Part shown: positions 1 to 6,043 of the stretch, piece by piece
How the letters are laid out: the number at the start of each line of letters is the position of its first letter
How positions within the stretch are numbered: position 1 is the first letter of the stretch
Assembly (NCBI GenBank): GCA_025965635.1
Contig: JAOPWO010000329.1
Coordinates: forward strand, 1-6,978
From: Modestobacter sp.
Lineage (GTDB): Bacteria > Actinomycetota > Actinomycetes > Mycobacteriales > Geodermatophilaceae
Length of the DNA: 6,978 nucleotides
Reading direction: 5' to 3'
The notes under the pieces: model-generated
What the model was told of the DNA's origin: nothing
The model's database searches: none
What the model saw: only the letters and a program-made list of their open reading frames with translations
Program-made: the position numbers and the translations under genes

Positions 1-324
1 CCGGGGGGCGGGCGTCGCCCCCGGGGCGCCGTCGCCGCCGGCGGGCACCGCGCGCGGTGCCGCGGCCAGCGCGGTCTGCACCTCGGACTCCTCCATCTCG
101 GCGAGCAGGGTCACCTGCTCGTCGGTCGAACCGATCACCAGCACCCGGCCGGCCACCCGCAGCACCGAGACGCTGCTCGCCCGGCCCATGCGCTGCCGGG
201 CGACGACCTCGATGAGGCCGTTGCCCTGGCCCAGCCCGCGCTTCTTGGCCAGCCGTGAGGCGAAGAGCAGCACCGCGGCGATGAAGGCGAGGGACAGGAC
301 GAGGCGGACGAGCATCCAGGTCAT
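1..324 (-). CDS. fliO: Flagellar biosynthetic protein FliO, N-terminal part (3' end outside window)
   Basis: FliO is a small membrane protein that helps assemble the FliP-FliQ-FliR export gate. The frame from the ATG at 322-324 runs open to the left edge, giving 108 residues. One membrane helix is at about residues 4-22 (MLVRLVLSLAFIAAVLLFAS), followed by a basic stretch RLAKKRG. The FliO domain follows: LIEVVARQRMGRASSVSVLR, VAGRVLVIGSTDEQVTLLAEM. After residue 88 the sequence becomes Ala/Pro/Gly-rich, a usual FliO tail. The ATG is the first start codon in frame after fliN; the nearest purine-rich site is a weak GGAG about 9 nt upstream, so coupling to upstream translation is likely. By analogy with related clusters, fliP, fliQ and fliR should follow beyond the edge. 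Confidence 0.9.
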   Translation of the reverse strand, partial: MTWMLVRLVLSLAFIAAVLLFASRLAKKRGLGQGNGLIEVVARQRMGRASSVSVLRVAGRVLVIGSTDEQVTLLAEMEESEVQTALAAAPRAVPAGGDGAPGATPAPR

Positions 325-371
325 GCCCGGGCTCCGGCTTCGGGCCGCTCCTCGACCGAGGTGGTCGTCAT
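321..371 (-). CDS. Possible 16-codon ORF linking fliN to fliO
   Basis: An ATG at 369-371 overlaps the fliN stop as ATGA and opens a 16-codon frame (MTTTSVEERPEAGARA) whose TGA overlaps the fliO ATG, again as ATGA. There is no ribosome site in front of it, so translation would rely on ribosomes finishing fliN. It fills the 44-nt interval between fliN and fliO exactly. It may be a coupling peptide or chance; no function is recognised. Confidence 0.3.
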   Translation of the reverse strand: MTTTSVEERPEAGARA

Positions 372-1117
372 GGCGCCGCGGGCCCGAACTCGGTCGCGTC
401 CGTCACGATCTCGCTGATCCGGAGGCCGAAGTCCTCGTCGACGACGACGATCTCGCCGCGGGCGATCAGGGTGCCGTTGACCAGCAGGTCGGCCGGTGCG
501 CTGGCGGCCCGGTCGAGCTCGATGACCTCACCCGGGTACAGCGACAGGAGCTCCTGCACCGTCATCCGGGTCCGGCCGATCTCGACGGTGACCTCCATGG
601 CCACGTTGCGCAGCAGGTCCAGGCTGCCGCGCCGCTCACGGGGTGCCTCGGGGAGGGTGACCTGCAGGGCGAAGGTCGCCTCGACGGCACCGCCGGACAG
701 CAGCGGCACGGCGACGAACATGCCCTTGTCCCGCAGGCCGTCGAGCGCGGCGACGACGTCCTCGACCCGCTCGGAGGAGACCCGGACCCGGCCGAGGGTG
801 GCCGCGGCGGCCTCCAGGGCCGGGCGCAGTGCGGCCGCGACGTCCATCCGTCCCACCGGGGAGTTGGCGAGCGCGGACACCACCTCGGCGGACAGCACCA
901 GGACGACGTCCCCGCTGACCTCCCCGGTGAGCCGGGCGGTGACCGCCGCGGCGGCCTGCGGGGGCAGGTGCAGCGCCTCGGGGTCCCCGGTCGGGTCACC
1001 AGCGACGAGCGCGGCCGAGGCCGGCAGCAGCGTGGCCGCCGCCTGGGCCGCGGCGACGACGGCGGCAGCGATGGTGTCGGACTCGGGTGAGCGCTCGATG
1101 CCGAAGGCGGTGGTCAT
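368..1117 (-). CDS. fliN: Flagellar motor switch protein FliN with N-terminal CheC/FliY-like domain
   Basis: FliN forms the base of the C-ring and docks the export ATPase complex. At 249 aa the protein is nearly twice the length of E. coli FliN (137 aa) and closer in layout to FliY. The C-terminal SpoA domain (about 165-238) is unmistakable: LDLLRNVAMEVTVEIGRTRM, ELLSLYPGEVIELD, LLVNGTLIARGEIVVVDE and FGLRISEIV. The first 160 residues are Ala-rich and contain VVLVLSAEVVSALANS and a LRPALEAAAATLGRV helix that recalls the CheC/FliY helix, but the catalytic ExxN reads E102-A-A-A105. The ATG at 1115-1117 overlaps the fliM stop and has AAAGGA at 1124-1129, 6 nt upstream. The stop overlaps the ATG of a 16-codon ORF leading to fliO. 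FliY would be an alternative name, but phosphatase activity is not expected. Confidence 0.92.
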   Translation of the reverse strand: MTTAFGIERSPESDTIAAAVVAAAQAAATLLPASAALVAGDPTGDPEALHLPPQAAAAVTARLTGEVSGDVVLVLSAEVVSALANSPVGRMDVAAALRPALEAAAATLGRVRVSSERVEDVVAALDGLRDKGMFVAVPLLSGGAVEATFALQVTLPEAPRERRGSLDLLRNVAMEVTVEIGRTRMTVQELLSLYPGEVIELDRAASAPADLLVNGTLIARGEIVVVDEDFGLRISEIVTDATEFGPAAP

Positions 1118-2079
1118 GAGTGGTCCTTTCCGCCGGTTGGGTCGGGGACGATCTCGGCGGCCAGTCGGCGCCGGTGGTTGCTGGCGATCGCGTGGGCGAA
1201 CGTCTCGTGGTTGGTGGTGACCTCCAGCGGGCTGTCCCGCGGGTGCCGCAGCAGCAGGACGTCGCCGACGGCGAGGTCGAGGAGGTCGGCGGAGGGCACC
1301 CGGAGCGGGGCGAACCGCACGCTCACGTCGACCGGCACCTGGCTGATCCGCTCGGTCAGCGCCACCGTCGCCCGCTGCCGCTTGCGCAGCGCGGACTCGG
1401 TCACCTGCGGGGATGCGGCGTTGTTCAGCGCGGGGGCGAAGGAGGAGAACGGGAGCATGAGGGTGGCCTCGGGCTCCCGGTTGCCGATCCGCATCCGGTG
1501 CGAGGCGACCATCACGGTCTCCGACCCGGCGGCGGCCTGGGCCAGTTGCGGGTTGTACTCCAGGCCCGCGAGCGCCGGCTGGATCGGCGTGAGGGAGGTG
1601 AAGGTGTCGGCCAGCTCGCCGAGCAGCCGCTCGAGCAGGTGCGCGGTGATGGAGGTCTCCATCGCCGTCATCGGCCGGTTGGGCTGATCGGCGCCACCGG
1701 CGCCACCGAGCATGTGGTCGACGATGGCCATGGCGGTGTCCAGCGGGTACACCAGCAGGCCCTTGCCGGGCAGCGGTTCCAGCGTGAACGTGGCGATGAA
1801 GCACTGCGCCGGCAGCGTGGCGATGTAGTCGTCGTAGGAGTACTGCTCGATGCCGTCGAGCTCCATGCGCGCGGCGGTGCGCAGCATCGAGGTCAGGACC
1901 GTGGTGGCCTGGCGGGCGAACGCCTCCTGGGCGATCTGCGGGATCCGGACGTGCTCGCGGGAGAGCTTCGTGGGCCGGCGGAAGTCGTAGGTGCGCGGCT
2001 CGCTGCGGCGACGTCCGGTCCCGGGGGATGACCGCGGGACGGCGCTGCGCGCGTCGACCACGGTGTCGGGCAGAGTCAC
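1114..2079 (-). CDS. fliM: Flagellar motor switch protein FliM
   Basis: FliM is the middle ring of the C-ring; it links FliG to FliN and normally binds CheY-P to reverse the motor. From the GTG at 2077-2079 the product is 321 aa. The first 29 residues are a variable Ser/Arg/Pro-rich leader, followed by TYDFRRPTKLSREHVR, the conserved family entry. The middle CheC-like domain has the FliG-binding glycine motif DHMLGGAGG. A C-terminal SpoA domain (VPVDVSVRF ... DLAVGDVLLL) completes it. The LSQ-EIDALL docking motif is not visible at the N-terminus. An in-frame GTG at 2131-2133 would add 18 residues, but it lies in the stem of the spacer hairpin and has no clear ribosome site; the chosen start has GAGGG at 2084-2088, spaced only 4 nt. 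The stop overlaps the fliN start by ATGA. Confidence 0.93.
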   Translation of the reverse strand: MTLPDTVVDARSAVPRSSPGTGRRRSEPRTYDFRRPTKLSREHVRIPQIAQEAFARQATTVLTSMLRTAARMELDGIEQYSYDDYIATLPAQCFIATFTLEPLPGKGLLVYPLDTAMAIVDHMLGGAGGADQPNRPMTAMETSITAHLLERLLGELADTFTSLTPIQPALAGLEYNPQLAQAAAGSETVMVASHRMRIGNREPEATLMLPFSSFAPALNNAASPQVTESALRKRQRATVALTERISQVPVDVSVRFAPLRVPSADLLDLAVGDVLLLRHPRDSPLEVTTNHETFAHAIASNHRRRLAAEIVPDPTGGKDHS

Positions 2080-2098
2080 GACACCCTCATCGGCGGGA

Positions 2099-2155
2099 GG
2101 TGCACCCACCCTGACCGGACGACCCGGGTGCACGGGGCGGAGCGGTGCACCCGGG
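2099..2155 (-). promoter_or_regulatory. Cluster of three GTGCAC-centred elements forming alternative hairpins in the fliL-fliM spacer
   Basis: Three elements share a GTGCAC core at 2100-2105, 2128-2133 and 2145-2150. The middle (CCCGGGTGCAC, 2123-2133) and right (GTGCACCCGGG, 2145-2155) elements are perfect 11-bp reverse complements around an 11-nt loop. The left element (GGTGCACCC, 2099-2107) is a direct repeat of 2144-2152 and can pair with the middle one over 8 bp, so the two hairpins exclude each other. There is no T tract on the minus strand, so this is not a standard terminator. It ends about 20 nt before the preferred fliM start. Possible roles are mRNA processing or stability, attenuation, or a protein-binding site; none is demonstrated. 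Confidence 0.6.
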
Positions 2156-2165
2156 GCGGATGGGA

Positions 2166-2630
2166 CTACTGGGTCACGTACTCCGTGTAGTAGATCGACA
2201 TGACCTCGCCGTGGTACGCCTCGACGATCGAGGTCTGCAGGGCGGCCTTCATGGCCTCCCGGTTGGTCTGGACGTCGGACAGCGCGGCGCCGGAGAACTG
2301 GGCGATCGCCAGGTCGAGGGCCTTGGAGCCGTCGGGGTCACCGCCGTGCCCGGCGCTCTCGTCGTAGGCGGTGGTGAACTGCAGGGCCAGGCCCAGCTTC
2401 AGGTAGCTGCCGCCGGCGAGGTTGATGGCCACCGGGTCCACCGACAGCACCACGCTGCCGGGCTCCGGCGCCGGTTCGGCCTCGGCCGGCCCGGTGAAGA
2501 CGAAGAAGTACAGCCCGGCGCCGAGGACCAGCACGGCGACCAGGCCCACGATGAGCAGCACCTTCTTCCGCCCGCCCCCGCCCTCCGTCCCGTCCGCGTC
2601 GGTGGCGGGTGCCTTGGTCTTCCTTCTCAT
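2166..2630 (-). CDS. fliL: Flagellar basal body-associated protein FliL
   Basis: FliL is a single-pass membrane protein that surrounds or supports stator units and helps torque under load. The 154-aa product has a basic N-terminus (MRRKTKAPAT), a Gly-rich linker, and a membrane helix at about residues 24-45 (VLLIVGLVAVLVLGAGLYFF). The extracytoplasmic domain includes VVLSVDPVAINLAGGSYLKL, LALQF and the family-typical C-terminus VMSIYYTEYVTQ. The ATG overlaps the motB stop (ATGA) and has GAGGAG at 2639-2644, 8 nt upstream. The ORF stays open upstream of this ATG over motB, but that part is a shadow. It sits between stator and switch genes, which fits its partners. An 86-nt spacer, the largest strictly intergenic gap here, follows. 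Confidence 0.94.
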   Translation of the reverse strand: MRRKTKAPATDADGTEGGGGRKKVLLIVGLVAVLVLGAGLYFFVFTGPAEAEPAPEPGSVVLSVDPVAINLAGGSYLKLGLALQFTTAYDESAGHGGDPDGSKALDLAIAQFSGAALSDVQTNREAMKAALQTSIVEAYHGEVMSIYYTEYVTQ

Positions 2631-3604
2631 GGGTGGCTCTCCTCGGAGGTGGCCGCCGGCGTGGCAGCGACCGGGGCGGGGGCGGTGGTCGGGGTGTCCG
2701 CCGGGGCCACGGCGGCCAGGCCGGGCAGGAGTTCGTTGGCCTCGGCGGAGGCGGCGGACAGGACGATGACGTCGACCCGCCGGTTGACGGTGGCGTACGC
2801 CGGGTCGGAGTCGGGGACGAGCGGCCGGGTGCTCCCGTAGCCGGCCGCCGACAGCCGCTCCTCGGCGATGCCGTCGCGCTCGGCCAGGTGGCGCAGCACC
2901 GTGGTGGCGCGCACCGCCGACAGCTCCCAGTTCGACGGCCAGGCGCCGCCCCGGGTGACGGGGATGGAGTTGGCGTGGCCCTCGACCCGGAGCTGGTTGG
3001 GCAGCGCGGCCAGCGTCGGTGCCAGCGCGTCCAGGACGGTGGCCCCCTGGCGCTGCAGCGCCGCGGACTCCGGCGCGAAGAGGACCGGGTCGGAGACCAC
3101 GTGCACGACCAGGCCGCGTTCGTCGATGTCGAACCGCGCGGCGCCGGACTGACCGGCCGCGGCCAGCGCGGACTCGAGGGCCTCCCGGACCGCGGCGAGC
3201 TCGTCGTAGGCACCGCGGGCCTCGGCGGCTGTCCGCCTGGCCTGCTGCGCGGCCGCGGCCTCCGCGGCCTCCTCCTCCTCCTCGGTCTGCTCGACGCCGT
3301 CGATGGCCGCCTCCCGGGCGACCTGCACCGGCGCGAGCGGACTCTCGGTCTCCCCCTCGATCGCCGCACCGGCGTCCAGGATCGTCACCGGGGCGCCGAA
3401 CCCCTCCTGCAGGCCCTGGGAGAAGTCGGTGAACTTCTCCTGGTCCACCTGGCTCATCGCGAACAGCACGATGAACAGGCACATCAGCAGCGTCACCATG
3501 TCGGCGTAGGAGACGAGCCACCGTTCGTGGTTCTCGTGCTCCTCCTCGACGTGCTTCCTGGGCCGCCGACCGCGGCCGGCGGAACCGCCGGCGTTCTTGC
3601 TCAT
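2627..3604 (-). CDS. motB: Flagellar motor stator protein MotB (OmpA-like peptidoglycan-binding)
   Basis: MotB carries ions through the stator and anchors it to peptidoglycan. The 325-aa protein has a basic/acidic cytoplasmic N-terminus, then WLVSYADMVTLLMCLFIVLF at residues 29-48, a single membrane helix with the ion-binding Asp at D35. A plug-like amphipathic segment follows. Residues about 105-150 are Glu/Ala-rich and probably a helix or coiled coil. The OmpA-like domain (about 158-284) has FAPESAAL, VEGHANSIPV, NWELSAVRA and NRRVDVIVL. The expected GHTD is GHAN here, so the usual Asp is N212, while the partner Arg (R232) is kept. A low-complexity Ala/Pro/Thr tail ends the protein. Start and stop overlap motA and fliL respectively by 4 nt (ATGA). 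An encoded run of Glu codons (CCT-type repeat on the plus strand, 3268-3283) may be length-variable. Confidence 0.95.
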   Translation of the reverse strand: MSKNAGGSAGRGRRPRKHVEEEHENHERWLVSYADMVTLLMCLFIVLFAMSQVDQEKFTDFSQGLQEGFGAPVTILDAGAAIEGETESPLAPVQVAREAAIDGVEQTEEEEEAAEAAAAQQARRTAAEARGAYDELAAVREALESALAAAGQSGAARFDIDERGLVVHVVSDPVLFAPESAALQRQGATVLDALAPTLAALPNQLRVEGHANSIPVTRGGAWPSNWELSAVRATTVLRHLAERDGIAEERLSAAGYGSTRPLVPDSDPAYATVNRRVDVIVLSAASAEANELLPGLAAVAPADTPTTAPAPVAATPAATSEESHP

Positions 3605-4371
3605 GCCGCCTCGCGCTGCTGCTCACTCGGCGGGACCAGGGACGACAGCTTCTGGCGCACCGTGCGGGGGCTGGTGCCGGCCTGGATCTCGGCGATGCCC
3701 TCGACCAGCAGCTCCATCTGGGCCGCCTGGAGGTCGCTGGTGCGGCTGATCTTGGCGCCCATCGGCAGCCAGAAGAAGTTGGCCGTGAGCACGCCCCACA
3801 GCGTGGCCACGAACGCCCCGGCGATGAGCGGACCGAGGCTCTCCGGGTTGCCCAGGTTCTCCAGCACGTGGATCAGCCCGACGACGGTGCCGATGATGCC
3901 CACGGTGGGCGCGTAGCCGCCCATGGCGTTGAAGAACTTGACGGCGACCTTGTCCTCGGCCTTCTTCGCCGAGATCTCCCCCTCGAGGATGCCGCGGAGG
4001 TCCTCGGGGTCGGTGCCGTCGATGCCCATCTGCAGACCGCGCTTGAGGAACGGGTCGTCGATCGCCCTGACCTCGGCCTCGAGGGCCAGCAGGCCCTCCT
4101 TGCGGGCCTTCTCGGCCAGGCTGACCAGGGTCTGGATCCGCTCGGTGGCCGGCGGCAACGCCGGCGGCATGAGGGCCATCTTGAACCAGGCGCCGATCTT
4201 CTTGACGTCGGCCATCGTGGAGCCGGCGATGGCGGCACCGAAGGTGCCGCCGAAGACGAGGATCAGCGGGGGGATGAGCACGATGGCCATGGGGGACGAG
4301 CCCTCCAGGACCATCAGCGTCAGCAGCGAGACGACGGCGAGGACGATGCCGATCAGGGTGGCCGGGTCCAT
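3601..4371 (-). CDS. motA: Flagellar motor stator protein MotA
   Basis: MotA forms the ring of the MotA5MotB2 ion-driven stator in the cytoplasmic membrane; its cytoplasmic loop contacts FliG to generate torque. The 256-aa length is normal. Four hydrophobic segments are visible at about residues 5-22, 29-49, 154-172 and 184-204. The large cytoplasmic loop between the second and third carries the charged motif EKARKEGLLALE (R90, E98), matching the key Arg and Glu of E. coli MotA. The conserved prolines are present in APTVGIIGTVVGL (P155) and FFWLPMGAKI (P203). The ATG is preceded at 9 nt by a GAGGAG (4381-4386) inside the end of flbD. The stop overlaps the motB ATG as ATGA, consistent with coupled 1:1-scale synthesis. 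The coupling ion cannot be read with certainty. Confidence 0.96.
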   Translation of the reverse strand: MDPATLIGIVLAVVSLLTLMVLEGSSPMAIVLIPPLILVFGGTFGAAIAGSTMADVKKIGAWFKMALMPPALPPATERIQTLVSLAEKARKEGLLALEAEVRAIDDPFLKRGLQMGIDGTDPEDLRGILEGEISAKKAEDKVAVKFFNAMGGYAPTVGIIGTVVGLIHVLENLGNPESLGPLIAGAFVATLWGVLTANFFWLPMGAKISRTSDLQAAQMELLVEGIAEIQAGTSPRTVRQKLSSLVPPSEQQREAA

Positions 4372-4374
4372 GGG

Positions 4375-4662
4375 TCAGCGCTCCTCTCGGTTCGGGAAGT
4401 GGATGACCGAGGAGGTGTCGCCGGCCGGCTCCGCCGGCGCGTCCGGGAGGCGGTACTGGCCGCGGTCCATCTGGAAGGCCACGGCGTGCACGCTGGCGCG
4501 GTAGTCGCGGATCTCCCGCAGGACGACGTCGACGCTCTCGGCGACGACGTACTTGGTGTCGTCGACCAGGTGGATGACGGTGTCGGGGTGTCCCTCGACC
4601 CGTTCGATCAGGTCGGGGTTGAGCGCGAAGTGCTCCCCGTTCAAGCGCGTCACACGGATCAC
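4375..4662 (-). CDS. flbD: FlbD/SwrD family small flagellar protein
   Basis: Small protein of the FlbD family; this is the B. subtilis YlzI/SwrD type, not the NtrC-like FlbD of Caulobacter. In B. subtilis, SwrD is needed for full flagellar torque during swarming; the biochemical mechanism is not established. From the GTG at 4660-4662 the product is 95 aa and opens with the family signature IRVTRLNGEHFALNPDLIE, then VEGHPDTVIHLVDDTKYVVAES and a VVLREIRDYRASV helix. Residues from about 60 on form a lineage-specific tail. An AAGGA at 4668-4672, 5 nt upstream, supports this start. An alternative in-frame ATG at 4744-4746 forms a TGATG junction with the flgE stop and would add 28 Arg/Pro-rich residues that do not look like the family. 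Its stop is 3 nt before the motA ATG. Confidence 0.9.
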   Translation of the reverse strand: MIRVTRLNGEHFALNPDLIERVEGHPDTVIHLVDDTKYVVAESVDVVLREIRDYRASVHAVAFQMDRGQYRLPDAPAEPAGDTSSVIHFPNREER

Positions 4663-4745
4663 GGGGTTCCTTCGGTCGGTGGGGTGGGCCCGCTGGGTGG
4701 GTCCCGGCTGCCGTGCTGTGCCATCGGCCTCCGCGAGGCCCTTCA
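4663..4745 (-). other. flgE-flbD spacer with a short perfect stem-loop
   Basis: These 83 nt lie between the flgE stop codon and the preferred flbD start. Just after the flgE stop there is a perfect inverted repeat: GGCCTC at 4726-4731 and GAGGCC at 4735-4740, with a 3-nt CGC loop. No T-rich tract follows it on the minus strand, so it is not a canonical terminator; it may stabilise or process the mRNA, or be chance in very GC-rich DNA. The spacer also holds the flbD ribosome site (4668-4672). No promoter was recognised. Confidence 0.4.
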
Positions 4746-5978
4746 TCAGCGCTTGAGCTGGACCAGGTCCTGCAGGATCTCGTCGGAGGTGGTGATCACG
4801 CGGCTGTTCGCCTGGAACCCGCGCTGGGCGAGGATCAGGCCGGTGAACTCCTCGGCCAGGTCGACGTTGGACATCTCCAGCGCACCCGCGTTCAGCGAAC
4901 CGCGGCCGCCGGTGCCGGCTGTGCCGATCAGCGCGAGACCGGAGTTGTTCGCCGGCCGGTAGCTGCTGCTGCCGGCCTTCTCCAGGCCGCCGGGGTTGGC
5001 GAACGTGGCCAGCGCGAGCCGGCCGATCGACTTGCTCTCACCGTTGGAGAAGACACCGGTGATCGTGCCGTCGTCCCCGAGGCTGAAGGTCTCCAGCACG
5101 CCGGCGCTGTAGCCGTTCTGCGCGGGGGCCGTGACGGTGCTCGGGCTGCCGTACTGGGTGACCGAGCGCAGGTCGACCGTCACCGGCCCGGTCCAGCCGG
5201 CCGGCAGGTTGTCCAGCGTGAGGGCCGAGGGGCTGGTGGTGGTGAGCGCCCCGCTGCTGGTGAAGGTGAGGGCAGCCGGGGTCGTCATCATGCTGACCGG
5301 GGCGCCGGTGCTGGGATCGGGCCGGGTCGCGTGGGCGGTCCAGCCGGTGCCGGTCTTCTCGAAGACGTAGGAGACCGGGATCTCCTTGCCGGCGTTGTCG
5401 TACATGGTGATCTGCGTCTCGATCGTGGTGCCGGTCGCGGCGGACGCGGAGAGGTTGCCCGCCAGCACGCCGGTGCCGGTGGCCTTGGGTGCGCTGCCCT
5501 GGCCGAAGGGGACCGTCAGGTCGCCGATCTTGCCGTTGGTGTCGATCACGCCGTCGGCGGTGGCCGGCCAGCCCTGCAGGATGGCCCCGCTGTCGGTGAT
5601 CATGTTGCCCGCCTGGTCGAAGCCGAAGGACCCCGAGCGGGTGAACAGCTGCTGGTTGCCCGACTGCACGACGAAGAACCCGTCGCCCTCGATCATGAAG
5701 TCCGTGGCGCGCCCGGTGCTCTGGGTCGCACCCTGCGTCCAGTTCGTGCTGATGCCGGCGATCTTGACCCCCAGGCCGACCTGCGCCGGGTTGCTGCCAC
5801 CGGTGCCGTCCCCCGGGGCGCCGCCGGACCGCAGCGTCTGGGACAGGGCGGCCTCGAACACGGCCTGCTGGCTCTTGTAGCCGACGGTGTTGACGTTGGC
5901 GATGTTGTTGCCGGTGACGTCGAGCTTGGTCTGGTGGGCACGGAGGCCGGAGATCGCGGAGAACATGGAACGGAGCAT
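4746..5978 (-). CDS. flgE: Flagellar hook protein FlgE
   Basis: FlgE polymerises into the curved hook (universal joint) outside the cell. The 410-aa protein has the rod/hook family hallmarks. The N-terminal D0 motif is at residues 1-35, with MLRSMFSAISGLRAHQTKLD then VTGNNIANVNTVGYK. FMIEGDGFFVV lies at 94-104 and an FTRSGSFGFDQAGNMI block at about 112-127. A variable Ser/Thr/Ala-rich domain spans about 165-285. The C-terminal D0 helix is at about 366-410 (LEMSNVDLAEEFTGLILAQR ... GFQANSRVITTSDEILQDLV). The ATG at 5976-5978 gives exactly the conserved N-terminus; a GAGGAG at 5988-5993 lies 9 nt upstream. The open frame extends further upstream, but that part lies over flgD and has no hook-family similarity. 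The paralogues FlgG and FlgF are less likely, given the fliK-flgD context and the 410-aa length. Confidence 0.95.
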   Translation of the reverse strand: MLRSMFSAISGLRAHQTKLDVTGNNIANVNTVGYKSQQAVFEAALSQTLRSGGAPGDGTGGSNPAQVGLGVKIAGISTNWTQGATQSTGRATDFMIEGDGFFVVQSGNQQLFTRSGSFGFDQAGNMITDSGAILQGWPATADGVIDTNGKIGDLTVPFGQGSAPKATGTGVLAGNLSASAATGTTIETQITMYDNAGKEIPVSYVFEKTGTGWTAHATRPDPSTGAPVSMMTTPAALTFTSSGALTTTSPSALTLDNLPAGWTGPVTVDLRSVTQYGSPSTVTAPAQNGYSAGVLETFSLGDDGTITGVFSNGESKSIGRLALATFANPGGLEKAGSSSYRPANNSGLALIGTAGTGGRGSLNAGALEMSNVDLAEEFTGLILAQRGFQANSRVITTSDEILQDLVQLKR

Positions 5979-5985
5979 GGGAGGG

Positions 5986-5998
5986 GACTCCTCGAGTC
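5986..5998 (-). promoter_or_regulatory. flgE ribosome binding site inside a small inverted repeat
   Basis: On the transcript, GAGGAG (complement of 5988-5993) is the Shine-Dalgarno site of flgE, 9 nt before its ATG. It sits in a perfect 5-bp inverted repeat: GACTC at 5986-5990 and GAGTC at 5994-5998, with a 3-nt loop. Pairing would hide part of the site, but the stem is short and a role in control is only inferred. Confidence 0.45.
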
Positions 5999-6043
5999 GG
6001 GGATCGGGCGCCGGGATGGCGGGGGAGTGCCGAGCAGCAGCGG

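Noticed and set aside
1120..2031. Plus-strand open frame of 303 codons opposite fliM
   Set aside because: It is rich in Gly, Arg, Val and His with no domain, and mirrors fliM exactly; it is a shadow.
2123..2155. Intrinsic transcription terminator between fliL and fliM
   Set aside because: The stem is perfect, but no T-rich tract follows on the minus strand and fliM continues in the same direction; it is kept only as a structured spacer.
2609..3916. Long plus-strand open frame of 435 codons opposite motB and motA
   Set aside because: It is antisense to confident motA/motB, has low-complexity composition and no recognisable motif; it is a codon-bias shadow.
4726..4740. Terminator after flgE
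   Set aside because: The stem is only 6 bp and has no T tract; the downstream genes are clearly part of the same run.
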